The notes under the pieces are model-generated. The model was not told the origin of the DNA, did no database searches, and saw nothing but the letters and a program-made list of their open reading frames with translations. A stretch of 64,000 bases of DNA, from the NCBI GenBank assembly GCA_934167965.1, contig CAKPMJ010000006.1, forward strand, positions 26,103 through 90,102, in the 5' to 3' direction. Source of the stretch: an uncultured Clostridia bacterium. GTDB lineage: Bacteria > Bacillota > Clostridia > TANB77 > CAG-508. Positions 54,214 through 63,664 of this stretch are shown in pieces; within the stretch, counting starts at the first letter, position 1, and every line of letters starts with the position of its first letter. A program made the translations under genes and the position numbers.

Positions 54214-55356
54214 TTAAAATATTATATTGTTTCCAATTACTTCTGATATTAATTTATATATTTTCATATTTTGTAAATTACTATATATTTTCATCATATC
54301 TTCATTTGACATATTTTCTACATCTACGCTATTTTGTGTATCTAAGTTTTCTATTGCTTCATTTACCTTATATGATACTTTAACATTGGCTGTTACTTCT
54401 CCTTCTTCTGGTACAGATAATGCAACTCTATATGTGTCTTTTTCTGTTTTTAATATACTAAGATTATAAGTATCAACTTTATCTGTTAAAATCATTTCTA
54501 CTTTTACAAGTTCAGCATTAAATCCTTTAGTATATATACTCATTATAAAGGTTCCTTCTCCTGTATTATTTTCATCTTCTAATGTTTTTATTAAATCTTC
54601 TAATTCATTTTTTAATTCTGTCTTTACTTCATCTTCGAAACAATTTAAAAATTCATCATTTTCTTTTAACTCTGTTGATACATTCTTAACAACTTCTTTT
54701 AAGTCTTTTGCTGTAAGTGTTAATATAGATTTTTTTGTATTTACTTTAGTACCATTTACATCAAGTTCTACCTTTTCTTGTGAAAAATACTCATCTTTCA
54801 AATTTTTAGATAATGTCTCAGTAAATATTTTATATGCTTTTTCTGTCTTCATTTTGTCATCAACTAATGATTTTCCCGCTTCTTCTATTGATGTATTTAA
54901 ACTATTTTTTGTTTCTTCATCAACAGGAATAGCAAAGTATTTATCAAATAATCCTTCTATATATGCATATGCACTGTCTTCTCCTACTTTATATGTTGCT
55001 TTTGCATCAATTAATTTCTCATTTTCATAATCTGCACCTAATTTTATAATTCCCTTTTTTTGTTCTAAATCTAATTGTATATTGGCAGATAATTTAGTTT
55101 TATTTAAATAATCTGCTACTTGTTTTACACTTTCATCTTCAGAATTTATATTAACATCTAAAGCTAAATCTGCGTTTACTGTTTTTACATCATTTTCTTT
55201 ATTTTCCTCTAATTTTAAAGCCTGCATAAATATATTTTTTGGTTTTTGTTGATTATTATAATAAAGCCCTCCTAATATTGCTAAAAGTGCAATAATTACA
55301 ATTACCACCACTATCGGTAAAACTTTTGATTTTTTCTTGTTTTCGTTTTCTTCCAT
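54214..55356 (-). CDS. Membrane-anchored extracytoplasmic protein, unknown
   Basis: A single N-terminal transmembrane anchor (about residues 13-34, VLPIVVVIVIIALLAILGGLY) is followed by about 340 residues outside the membrane, rich in Lys/Glu and beta-strand-forming segments with repeated DVNIN/LSANIQL-like stretches. It resembles uncharacterised DUF-type Gram-positive envelope proteins rather than an enzyme; no catalytic motif seen. I chose the ATG at 55356, which has AAGGAAGG 9 nt upstream; the ATG at 55365 abuts that site. It is 20 nt after argS and ends the PBP-trpS-argS operon. Confidence 0.75.
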   Translation of the reverse strand: MEENENKKKSKVLPIVVVIVIIALLAILGGLYYNNQQKPKNIFMQALKLEENKENDVKTVNADLALDVNINSEDESVKQVADYLNKTKLSANIQLDLEQKKGIIKLGADYENEKLIDAKATYKVGEDSAYAYIEGLFDKYFAIPVDEETKNSLNTSIEEAGKSLVDDKMKTEKAYKIFTETLSKNLKDEYFSQEKVELDVNGTKVNTKKSILTLTAKDLKEVVKNVSTELKENDEFLNCFEDEVKTELKNELEDLIKTLEDENNTGEGTFIMSIYTKGFNAELVKVEMILTDKVDTYNLSILKTEKDTYRVALSVPEEGEVTANVKVSYKVNEAIENLDTQNSVDVENMSNEDMMKIYSNLQNMKIYKLISEVIGNNIIF

Positions 55357-55376
55357 TTCTTTCATCCTTCCTTTTT

Positions 55377-57086
55377 TTACATTTTATTTGGCATTTTCAT
55401 ACCTATAAGTTCTGCACCTTGTTTCAGAACTTTTCCTGTAGCAAAACTCAAAAATACTCTTGCATCTTGAAATTCTTTGTCATCACATATAATTTTATTT
55501 TCATTATAAAAATTACTATATGCCTTTGACAAATCAATTAAATATCTTGCAAGTATTGATGGTTCATTTTTATCTGTTACCTGATTCAATACATCTTCAA
55601 AATTGTAAATTAATTTTATAATATTTTGAGAATATTTATCTTGCATACACTCAACATTAATATCTTTTACCTTAGGAATATATCCTACTTTTTCTAGTAC
55701 ACTTTTTGTTCTAACATAAGTATACTGAATATATGGTCCTGTTTCACCCTGGAAGTTAAGTACTTCATCCCAATCAAATACTTGGTCTTTTATTCTTCCT
55801 GTTGATAAGTTATTAAATACTACTGCACCTATCCCTATTTTCTTAGCAATTTCTTCTTTATCTTCTAAATCAGGATTTTTTTCTTCTATAATTTTTTGTA
55901 CTCTTTGAATTGATTCATTTAACAAATCTTCAAGTTTTATTACCGTACCTTCTCTTGTAGACATTTTACCTGTCTTAAGTCTTACCATTCCATAAGAAAT
56001 ATGTTCTAAACCTTTTAAGTACTTTTCATCTAATCCTAAATACTTAGCACTAGCAAATATTTGTCTAAAATGTAAGTCTTGTTCATAAGCTACTACATAT
56101 AAACATTTATCAAAATCATAAGTTCTAGCCCTATAAAGAATAGCAGCTAAATCCCTTGTATCATAAGTAGTTGATCCATTTGATTTAATAACCATACAAG
56201 GTGTATTTATTCCTTGATCTTCTAAGTTTATGATCTTTGCCCCATTTGATTCTTCTAGATGTCCTGATTTTTCTAATATGTCTACTATTTCTGGCATCTT
56301 ATCTGTATAAAAAGCCTCTCCATTCCATGAATCAAATGTTGTTCCTAACATATCATACACTCTTTGAAATTCTTTTAAGCTTAAATCTTTAAATTTTTTC
56401 CAAATTTTTGTACAATACTCGTCTCCATTTTCTAACTTTTTAAAGTTTTCTCTACAAAGATTTAGAACTTCTTCATCTTCTTTACATAAATTATTTATTC
56501 TTACATATAAATCTAGCAAATCATCAATAGGATGCTCATCTAATGTATATTCATTTCCCCATCTCTTATATCCTTCAATCATCTTTCCAAATTGAGTTCC
56601 ATAATCCCCCAAATGATTTATTGCTATTGTATTATAGCCTAAATATTTATATATATTATATAATGCTTGTCCAATTCCTGTAGTTCTTAAATGACCTATA
56701 TGAAATGGTTTTGCAATATTAGGTGATGAATATTCAACTATAATATTTTTATTTTTTTTGGCCTGAGCTTTTCCATACTCTTTTTGGCTTTCTATATTTG
56801 ATATAACTTCTTCAGTTAATACATTTTTATTTATATAAAAGTTTAAATATCCACCTGCTACTTCTACTTTTTCTATATTTTTATTATCTAAATTAATTTT
56901 TTCTTTTGTCTCAGTAGCAATTATTTGTGGAGATTTCTTTAATATTTTTGCAAGCCTAAAACATGGAAATGCATAATCACCATTTGCGTTATCTTTTGGG
57001 ACTTCTATAAGATCTACTAATTCTTTAAGATCCAGTTCTAGCGTTTTAGATAATACCTCTGCTATTTCTTCTTTAAAATTTATCAC
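55377..57086 (-). CDS. argS: Arginyl-tRNA synthetase
   Basis: Class I synthetase for tRNA-Arg. 569 residues with the N-terminal Add1 domain, HIGH motif in SSPNIAKPFHIGHLRTTG, the TYDTRDLAAILYRAR segment, GMVRLKTGKMSTREGT and a C-terminal anticodon-binding helical domain. The start is GTG, overlapping the trpS TAG stop by one base (TAGTG), with GAGGAG 8 nt upstream; this suggests translational coupling. Normal length. Confidence 0.97.
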   Translation of the reverse strand: MINFKEEIAEVLSKTLELDLKELVDLIEVPKDNANGDYAFPCFRLAKILKKSPQIIATETKEKINLDNKNIEKVEVAGGYLNFYINKNVLTEEVISNIESQKEYGKAQAKKNKNIIVEYSSPNIAKPFHIGHLRTTGIGQALYNIYKYLGYNTIAINHLGDYGTQFGKMIEGYKRWGNEYTLDEHPIDDLLDLYVRINNLCKEDEEVLNLCRENFKKLENGDEYCTKIWKKFKDLSLKEFQRVYDMLGTTFDSWNGEAFYTDKMPEIVDILEKSGHLEESNGAKIINLEDQGINTPCMVIKSNGSTTYDTRDLAAILYRARTYDFDKCLYVVAYEQDLHFRQIFASAKYLGLDEKYLKGLEHISYGMVRLKTGKMSTREGTVIKLEDLLNESIQRVQKIIEEKNPDLEDKEEIAKKIGIGAVVFNNLSTGRIKDQVFDWDEVLNFQGETGPYIQYTYVRTKSVLEKVGYIPKVKDINVECMQDKYSQNIIKLIYNFEDVLNQVTDKNEPSILARYLIDLSKAYSNFYNENKIICDDKEFQDARVFLSFATGKVLKQGAELIGMKMPNKM

Positions 57087-58105
57087 TATTCCATCTCCTC
57101 TTTAAAGTAATCTAATTTCATTGCTTGTTTTATTTTCTTCATTGTTTCTTTTGCCTCTTTTTGAGCCTTTTTAGTACCATCTAATATAATTTTGTCAACT
57201 ATTTCAGGATGTTGTTCATAATATGCTCTCTTTTCTTTTATAGGTTTTAGGTATTCTATTATATTATTTATTAATTGCTTTTTGCAAGCAACACATCCTC
57301 TTGCACCTGCCCTACATTCTTCACATACTTTTCGGCATTCATCAGGTGCTGTAAATAAATTATGATAATATGCTACCATACAAATGTCTGGATTTCCCGG
57401 ATCATCTTTTTTTATTCTTCCTGGATCTGTAACTGCTCCCATTACCTTTTTAGTTATTTCTTCATCACTATCTGATAAATATATTGCATTTCCTAATGAT
57501 TTTCCCATTTTTTCATTGCCATCTAAACCTTTTATTCTCTTATTTTTTGATAATAAAATTTCTGGTTCTTTTAGAACATCTCCATATATGCTATTGAATT
57601 TTCTAACAATTTCTCTACATTGTTCTATTAATGGCTCTTGATCTTCTCCTGCTGGTACTATTTCTCCATTTAATACCGTTATATCAGCAGCTTGACTTAC
57701 AGGATATCCCAAAAATCCATATGTTACACTTTCTCCAAATATTTCCCTTTTTTGTGCAATCTCTGTCTTTACTGTAGGATTTCTTTGAAGTCTTGCTATT
57801 GTAACTAGATTTGAATAAAAAACTGTAAGTTCTGCTGTTTCTGGTATCATTGATTGTATATATATTGTTGCTTTATCAGGATTAATCCCTACTGATAAAT
57901 AGTCCATAACAAGTTCTCTAACATTTTTTCTAACCTTTTCAGGATTATTAAAATTATCTGTTAATGCTTGGACATCTGCTATTAATATATATGTTTCATA
58001 TTCATCTTGAAGTTTTACTCTATTTTGTAATGATCCAAAATAATGTCCAATATGTAGTCTACCAGTAGGTCTATCTCCTGTAACTATTCTTTTTTTATTT
58101 TCCAT
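57086..58105 (-). CDS. trpS: Tryptophanyl-tRNA synthetase
   Basis: Class I synthetase for tRNA-Trp. 339 residues starting RIVTGDRPTGRLHIGHYFGS (HIGH), with GYPVSQAADITVLNG, and KMSKS present as EKMGKSLGNAIYL. A cysteine-containing insert CRAGARGCVACKKQ is typical of many clostridial TrpRS. It is 14 nt downstream of the PBP gene and overlaps argS. No tryptophan T-box precedes it. Confidence 0.97.
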   Translation of the reverse strand: MENKKRIVTGDRPTGRLHIGHYFGSLQNRVKLQDEYETYILIADVQALTDNFNNPEKVRKNVRELVMDYLSVGINPDKATIYIQSMIPETAELTVFYSNLVTIARLQRNPTVKTEIAQKREIFGESVTYGFLGYPVSQAADITVLNGEIVPAGEDQEPLIEQCREIVRKFNSIYGDVLKEPEILLSKNKRIKGLDGNEKMGKSLGNAIYLSDSDEEITKKVMGAVTDPGRIKKDDPGNPDICMVAYYHNLFTAPDECRKVCEECRAGARGCVACKKQLINNIIEYLKPIKEKRAYYEQHPEIVDKIILDGTKKAQKEAKETMKKIKQAMKLDYFKEEME

Positions 58106-58119
58106 ATCTTCTCCTTATT

Positions 58120-60807
58120 TTATGTATTACCACCTGCATTGTTATTGTTTTCTACAACATTTGCATTTGTTTCTGTAGTATTGCTATTTGTATCACTATT
58201 ATTTTCTCCTGTGGTTGCCTTTTCTTCTACTACAACTGTTCTTACAACCGTTGTAGTTTTATTATTTGAATTTGTTACAGTATATGTAACTTTATATGTT
58301 CCCGCTCTTGATGTATTTACCATTCCTGAAGTTATAATTTTATTTGTTATATCTCCATCTGTCTTATCTGATGCTGTTGCTCCTTGCTCTGTATATGTAT
58401 CGCCAACTTTTAACTTTAAGCTTGCTGATCCTTTTAATTTTATTGTTGGTTTATTTTTCTTATCTGATGCTGATGTTCTATTATTTTTGTTATGTACATC
58501 ACATTCATCAGTTGGTAAATCATTTTTTACCTTGCCCCCCTTAGTCTTCCATAATCCTAAGTCTTCTTTTGGTAGGCTTGATGCTGAATATTTTGTAGTT
58601 GTCTTAGGGCAATATTTATTTGCTAAAAGTCCTGTTTCTTCACAAACCTTAACACCTTTTGATTTTCCCTCTGTACAATCTTCTGGTTCTTTTCCTTTTA
58701 TACATATTTCTTTATATGTAGATGAACATTTATCTGTTGCCTTTAATCCTGTTGCTTTACATATTTTTACTGTAATTACACCATCTGGTTTATCAAAAGT
58801 TGATTTCTTTTTATTTTTATGTAATGATTTCATTACTGTACTCCATATTAAACCTGCTGGATTTGTTCCTGGGAATCTTACTTCCTCATTTTGGTCATAT
58901 CCATACCATGTTGCTCCTGAATAATAATTAGTAAATCCACATAACCATCTATCAAAATCCTGGTTTGTTGTACCTGTTTTAGCCGCAACATCTATTCCTG
59001 AAATTTTACAATAAGGTGCAGTTGCTCCTGTATCTTTTACTACTGAAGTCAACATATTTTTCAATACATAAGCAGTTTCTTTTGAGCATACTTCTGTCTT
59101 TTCTTGTTCTGGTTCAACAACAGTTTTTTCTTCACTATCTACTACTTTTGTATAAAATAAAGGTGTTCTATATTCTCCATCATTAGCTATAGTAGCATAA
59201 GCTGCTGCCATTTCTAATGGTGTAATTCCTCTATATAAACCTCCTATCGCTAACGCCAAGCCGTTATCTCCAGTGTCATCTAATGTTGATACTCCCATTT
59301 TTCTCATATAATCTCTTGAAACAGGTGGGGTTACTTCTACCATTACTTTTACAAATGGAATATTTTGTGATCTTGTAACTGCTTCTCTTAATGTCATTAT
59401 ACCTCTATATCTTCCTTGGTTCTTTGGTGTATATTTTCCTGATGTGTATGCACCTGAGAAAACAGTATAATTATCGTTATATAAAGTTGAAGGAGTTACT
59501 ATTCCTTGTTCTAAAGCTGGTAATAAATCAGCTATTGGTTTTATAGAAGAACCTGTTTGTCTAGGGCTTTGTGTTGCTCTATTTAGTCCTCTTGCAGTTG
59601 TTTTTTCTCCAAGTCCTCCAACACATCCTGTTACATATCCAGTTTTATTATCTATTACTACCATTGCTGCCTGGCTATATACCAACTTACCGTCTTCGTC
59701 TTTTGTTTTTTTAGATTTTCTAGCATATTTACTACTATTGTCGACCATTACTTTATTCATTTTATCTTGTACTTTAGAATTTTGAGTTGAATAAATTGTA
59801 AGGCCTCCACCATATACATAAGTTGTGGCATATTCTTTTGTCCAATCCTTTTCCTTCATAATATCTGCAATTACTTGTGATATTGTTGCATCTGTATGAT
59901 AAGAATATACTGATGTCTTCATACTTGATTTTTTAAACTTAAATCCTTTGTCTACATCCTTACATGCTTTATCATAATCTTCTTGATTTATGCACCCTTG
60001 TTGTAGCATTTTTGCAAGAACTGTTTTTGTTCTATTATTTATTTTGTTTGTTTTATTTTCATCTTTTCCATATTTATATTCACTATATGGATTATAAGCA
60101 TTTGGTGCATTGTTAATTCCAGCTAAAAACGCACATTGAGCTAAACTTAAGTCCTTTGCTGATTTATTAAAATAATAAGCAGCACCTGACTCTACACCGT
60201 AATTATCTCCACCAACAAATATTATATTTAAATATAATTCTAATATTTGGTTCTTTGATAACATTCTTTCTAATTGGTACGCTTTTGCCCATTCTTTTAC
60301 TTTTCTTGTAATTCCCTCAATTCCTTTATCTTCATTTTCTTGAGTGATATTTTTAACTAACTGTTGTGTTATTGTACTTCCTCCAAATGATGAACTTCCT
60401 CTATGAAATATGTAACTTGCTATTGCTGCCGATGTTCTCTTAAAATCAACTCCATTATGTTTATAGAACCTTTCATCTTCTATTGATACATATGCTTTTA
60501 TTAAATTCTCTGGCATTTCTTCTAATGTTATTATCTTTCTATTTTCTGCTCCACTTAGTTCTGCAATCACTTTTCCGTCTGTGTCTAATACTACAGAATT
60601 CCCATTTATAAGCAATTCTTCTTCACTTATTTCGAATTCTTGTCCCCATGCTCCATAAAGCATTCCTACTACTATTCCTGATCCTACAACAGCAGCCATA
60701 ACTAATAATAGCAATATCAATCTTATTGTTATTATTAATTTAGGATGTTTTTTCGAAAATTTTACTTTTTTATTTCCACCTTTTTTATTTGTTTTTTTAT
60801 TACTCAT
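58120..60807 (-). CDS. Class A penicillin-binding protein with a C-terminal Ig-like domain
   Basis: Bifunctional peptidoglycan synthase (transglycosylase and transpeptidase) acting outside the membrane. Lys-rich cytoplasmic N-terminus, one transmembrane helix (about 26-50), GT51 domain with AYVSIEDERFYKHNGVDF and GGSTITQQLVKN, then the transpeptidase with SxxK in TGSSIKP (near 422), SQN and KTGTTNQD (near 611). After it come a Cys-rich linker, and an Ig-like domain of the DUF5011 type (about 775-850, VGDTYTEQGATASDKTDGDI), and an Asn/Thr-rich tail. At 895 residues it is longer than PBP1a of most Firmicutes. Promoter at 60863-60891. Confidence 0.96.
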   Translation of the reverse strand: MSNKKTNKKGGNKKVKFSKKHPKLIITIRLILLLLVMAAVVGSGIVVGMLYGAWGQEFEISEEELLINGNSVVLDTDGKVIAELSGAENRKIITLEEMPENLIKAYVSIEDERFYKHNGVDFKRTSAAIASYIFHRGSSSFGGSTITQQLVKNITQENEDKGIEGITRKVKEWAKAYQLERMLSKNQILELYLNIIFVGGDNYGVESGAAYYFNKSAKDLSLAQCAFLAGINNAPNAYNPYSEYKYGKDENKTNKINNRTKTVLAKMLQQGCINQEDYDKACKDVDKGFKFKKSSMKTSVYSYHTDATISQVIADIMKEKDWTKEYATTYVYGGGLTIYSTQNSKVQDKMNKVMVDNSSKYARKSKKTKDEDGKLVYSQAAMVVIDNKTGYVTGCVGGLGEKTTARGLNRATQSPRQTGSSIKPIADLLPALEQGIVTPSTLYNDNYTVFSGAYTSGKYTPKNQGRYRGIMTLREAVTRSQNIPFVKVMVEVTPPVSRDYMRKMGVSTLDDTGDNGLALAIGGLYRGITPLEMAAAYATIANDGEYRTPLFYTKVVDSEEKTVVEPEQEKTEVCSKETAYVLKNMLTSVVKDTGATAPYCKISGIDVAAKTGTTNQDFDRWLCGFTNYYSGATWYGYDQNEEVRFPGTNPAGLIWSTVMKSLHKNKKKSTFDKPDGVITVKICKATGLKATDKCSSTYKEICIKGKEPEDCTEGKSKGVKVCEETGLLANKYCPKTTTKYSASSLPKEDLGLWKTKGGKVKNDLPTDECDVHNKNNRTSASDKKNKPTIKLKGSASLKLKVGDTYTEQGATASDKTDGDITNKIITSGMVNTSRAGTYKVTYTVTNSNNKTTTVVRTVVVEEKATTGENNSDTNSNTTETNANVVENNNNAGGNT

Positions 60808-60862
60808 ATATTATTTTTTCCTCCTTAAAAGCCAAGTTATTAGCTTTATTTTAGACTTCTTA

Positions 60863-60891
60863 ATTATATTATATTTTGTCAAAAAAAGCAA
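60863..60891 (-). promoter_or_regulatory. Promoter of the PBP-trpS-argS operon
   Basis: Minus-strand TTGCTT, 17-nt spacer, TATAAT, about 55 nt before the PBP start. Confidence 0.6.
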
Positions 60892-60928
60892 TAGATTTTT
60901 GGCTCTTCTTTTCTTTTTTGTAAATATA

Positions 60929-60937
60929 TGGTATAAT
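60929..60937 (+). promoter_or_regulatory. Extended -10 promoter of the 103-aa membrane gene
   Basis: TGGTATAAT, an extended -10 element without a clear -35, about 70 nt before the start codon. Divergent from the PBP promoter. Confidence 0.6.
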
Positions 60938-61006
60938 ATTATTATGTTAGTTGATTTTACTAAATTGGAAGAGTGAAATGATAAAATAAGTTTAAAAAGG
61001 AGCATT

Positions 61007-61318
61007 ATGACTATGGACTTTATATATACACTATTATCAACAATATTTTCAACTTTGTTTATATTGTTATTTATATTTTTGCTTTATTATTTTATAAAAA
61101 ACTCTGAGCTATTCAAAAAGGATGACACAACATATTATGAGCTCAACAATATACGGAACCTACAATTTAAGGCCAAATCTTCCACAATTATGTATGTACC
61201 TCAAGGTAATAATAAAATAATTGATTTATTTTATTTAAACCCCGGTGATGAAATTATAATAGTGGTTGATGATGATGGTTCACTTATTTTAGAGATTCCA
61301 GAATGTGTTTATGACTAA
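61007..61318 (+). CDS. Small membrane-anchored protein, 103 aa, unknown
   Basis: Not recognised. An N-terminal transmembrane helix (residues 8-30) is followed by a small beta-rich domain (YVPQGNNKIIDLF, NPGDEIIIVVDDDGSLILEI) that might be an SH3- or OB-like fold. AAAAAGGAG precedes the ATG at 61007, with a second ATG two codons later. The promoter is an extended -10 and a hairpin terminator follows. It stands alone on the plus strand between the PBP and feo genes. Confidence 0.75.
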   Translation: MTMDFIYTLLSTIFSTLFILLFIFLLYYFIKNSELFKKDDTTYYELNNIRNLQFKAKSSTIMYVPQGNNKIIDLFYLNPGDEIIIVVDDDGSLILEIPECVYD

Positions 61319-61340
61319 CACTTATTTTCACTTTTCCTTT

Positions 61341-61365
61341 AAGTCTTGGTATTTAACCAAGACTT
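61341..61365. terminator. Bidirectional terminator, small membrane gene / feoB
   Basis: A perfect 10-bp stem (AAGTCTTGGT / ACCAAGACTT) with a 5-nt loop, overlapping the feoB stop codon and 23 nt past the stop of the convergent small gene. Confidence 0.75.
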
Positions 61366-63308
61366 ATTATATTATATATTAAAACAGACACACACCAAGC
61401 AATTCCTATTTGAAACAACACTACTTTGACAGTCTTTCCAAAACTCTTTAATTCTTTCATCATAGCACTTATAGCACTACAACATGGTGCACTAAACAAA
61501 TTAAATGCTATAAAAGCATAAGCTGATGCCTTATTAAAAAAACAAAATACCGAATTTGATTCGAACATATTGTTCGAGCCATTTAATCCAGCTATAATAG
61601 ACATAGATGATATTACCTGTTCTTTTGCAATTAATCCTTGAATTGCAGATACTGCAACTTCCCAGCTATTTACTCCTACAACAGGACAAAAAATCCACGA
61701 AATCTTTTTACCAATTAATGCTAAAATGCTATCTTCTATTCTCACTCCATATTTAAAGTCTATAGAAAATGAAAGCAACACCCAAACAATAATAGAACAA
61801 AGAAAAATCGTACTTCCCGCTCTTAAAATAAAAGCAACTAGCTTTTCCGCCACGTCTCGTATTAAATATTTTATATTAGGCAATCTATAGTCCGGAAGTT
61901 CTGATATAAACGAAGCTGTAGTATTTTTAAAAATATATTTTTTCATTATTTTAGCACTAATAATTATTATAATTATTGCTAAAATATATAATGAACCGCT
62001 AACTAGTCCAGCATTATCTTTAAAAAAATAGCCAGAAAATAGTGCTATAATAGGCATTTTGGCACTACACGGAATAAATGGTACTAAAATACTTGTCATT
62101 TTTCTTTCATCTTCATTCTCTATAATCCTTGTTCCCATTACTCCAGGTACACTACATCCTGAGCCAATTATAAATGGAATTAGTGCTTTTCCACTTAATC
62201 CAAATCTTCTAAATATTTTGTCTAATAGGAAGCCAATTCGTGACATGTATCCAGTTGTCTCTAAAATTGAAATGCTTAAAAATAACGTTGTGAGCTGAGG
62301 AATAAAACTTAATACTGTTCCTACACCTTTTATAATTCCATCTATAACTAAACTTATAAGCCATTTTGATGTATCAAATTTTAATAATATATTTTCTAGC
62401 CATATAGAAAATCTTTCTATTTTTAAATTTAATAAATCTGTTGAATATTTTCCAACCACTCCAACAGATAAAAAATATATTCCAAACATTATGCAAATGA
62501 AAATAGGTATAGATATAAACTTATTTAAAAAGAATTTGTCTAATAATTCTGTTGTACTTATTAATTTTTTCTTTTCATAAACCACTTCTTTTTTCACTTT
62601 TGCAGTAAATATATATCTTTCTGTTGCAATCTCTTCTTCTAAATCTAAATTATATCTCTGTTCAATATTCTGAATAATTTTTTCTATTGTATATGTACTT
62701 ATATTTTTAAATCTAACATCTCTTTCTAAAATTTTTACAGACAAAAATCTCTTATTTTTTTGATGTAAACTTCTTTGTATCTGCTCTATTCCATTTTCTA
62801 AACTAGAACTATATATTAATATTTTTCTTTTATCTTTTAATTGTTTTATGTTATCTATCAATTCATCAATTCCAATTGCTTTTAATGCTGATATTTCACA
62901 TACCTTAGTTCCTAAATATTGTTCAATTTTATGTATATTGATTTCCATTCCTTTCTTTTCTAGCATATCTACCATATTAAGAACTACAATTACTTTACAA
63001 TCTAGCTCCAAAAGTTGAGTAGTTAAATATAAGCTCCTTTCTAGGCATGTTGCATCTACAATATTTATTATTATATCTGGATGTTCCTGAAGTACAAAAT
63101 TCGTAGAAACCCTCTCTTCACTACTATATGGACTTAATGAGTATATCCCTGGTAAATCTATAAGTTCATAATTTGTATTTTTTATTTTGCCACTCTTTTT
63201 TTCTATTGTTACTCCTGGCCAGTTTCCAATTTTAGCATTCATTCCAGTCAATAAATTAAATAATGTAGTTTTTCCACTATTTTGGTTTCCCACCAATGCT
63301 ATTTTCAT
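61353..63308 (-). CDS. feoB: Ferrous iron transport protein B
   Basis: Membrane Fe2+ transporter with a cytoplasmic G-protein domain. 651 residues: G1 GNQNSGKTTLFN (7-18), G3 LIDLPGIYSL, and G4 LNMVDM in the N-terminal domain; two Gate regions (IGSGCSVPGVMGTR, FIPCSAKMPI) and about 10 transmembrane helices follow. Shorter than the roughly 770-residue E. coli form, as in many Firmicutes; feoC is absent. Its start is 15 nt after feoA. Confidence 0.97.
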   Translation of the reverse strand: MKIALVGNQNSGKTTLFNLLTGMNAKIGNWPGVTIEKKSGKIKNTNYELIDLPGIYSLSPYSSEERVSTNFVLQEHPDIIINIVDATCLERSLYLTTQLLELDCKVIVVLNMVDMLEKKGMEINIHKIEQYLGTKVCEISALKAIGIDELIDNIKQLKDKRKILIYSSSLENGIEQIQRSLHQKNKRFLSVKILERDVRFKNISTYTIEKIIQNIEQRYNLDLEEEIATERYIFTAKVKKEVVYEKKKLISTTELLDKFFLNKFISIPIFICIMFGIYFLSVGVVGKYSTDLLNLKIERFSIWLENILLKFDTSKWLISLVIDGIIKGVGTVLSFIPQLTTLFLSISILETTGYMSRIGFLLDKIFRRFGLSGKALIPFIIGSGCSVPGVMGTRIIENEDERKMTSILVPFIPCSAKMPIIALFSGYFFKDNAGLVSGSLYILAIIIIIISAKIMKKYIFKNTTASFISELPDYRLPNIKYLIRDVAEKLVAFILRAGSTIFLCSIIVWVLLSFSIDFKYGVRIEDSILALIGKKISWIFCPVVGVNSWEVAVSAIQGLIAKEQVISSMSIIAGLNGSNNMFESNSVFCFFNKASAYAFIAFNLFSAPCCSAISAMMKELKSFGKTVKVVLFQIGIAWCVSVLIYNIISLG

Positions 63309-63323
63309 TTTTCTAATTCCTCT

Positions 63324-63557
63324 CTAATATAGTATTCCCGTGATTTGTTGCAAATCCAACTTACTAACACATAATATATACCCTCTTAGCTCTATACTTA
63401 TAGGGTCACCCATTGGTGCTATTCTTTTTACTTTTATAATTGTACCTTTTGTAAGTCCCATATCTAATAAATGTCTTTTTCTTGCTCTATCTTTTATGTT
63501 AATACTTAATACTTTACAGACTTGCCCTTTTTTTAATCTATCTAATGTTATTTGCAT
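63324..63557 (-). CDS. feoA: Ferrous iron transport protein A
   Basis: Small SH3-like cytoplasmic partner of FeoB, 77 residues. The motifs RKRHLLDMGLTKGTIIKV and APMGDPISIELRGYILCV are typical. The ATG has AGAGGAG. It heads the feoAB pair; regulation by Fur is plausible but I saw no clear Fur box. Confidence 0.95.
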   Translation of the reverse strand: MQITLDRLKKGQVCKVLSINIKDRARKRHLLDMGLTKGTIIKVKRIAPMGDPISIELRGYILCVSKLDLQQITGILY

Positions 63558-63618
63558 AAATTTCTCCTCTTGTCCTAATTTTATGTATTAACTAATATCT
63601 TTATGACATAAAAATAAA

Positions 63619-63650
63619 CCCTGTAATATATCTATGTGATATAATACAGG
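63619..63650 (-). terminator. Terminator of the right-edge gene
   Basis: The minus-strand stem CCTGTA..TATC / GATA..TACAGG, followed by GTTTATTTTTATG, lies 15 nt after the stop of the coiled-coil gene. The mid-stem is imperfect. Confidence 0.65.
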
Positions 63651-63664
63651 ATTTACAAATTTGT

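Noticed and set aside
58139..58924. 261-aa plus-strand ORF
   Set aside because: Lies entirely antisense to the PBP gene. The sense protein has clear GT51/transpeptidase motifs, and the antisense product is a hydrophobic shadow with no RBS or promoter.
60811..61005. 64-aa minus-strand ORF upstream of the PBP gene
   Set aside because: Covers the PBP promoter and RBS, low complexity Lys/Leu-rich, no RBS of its own. Intergenic region, not a gene.
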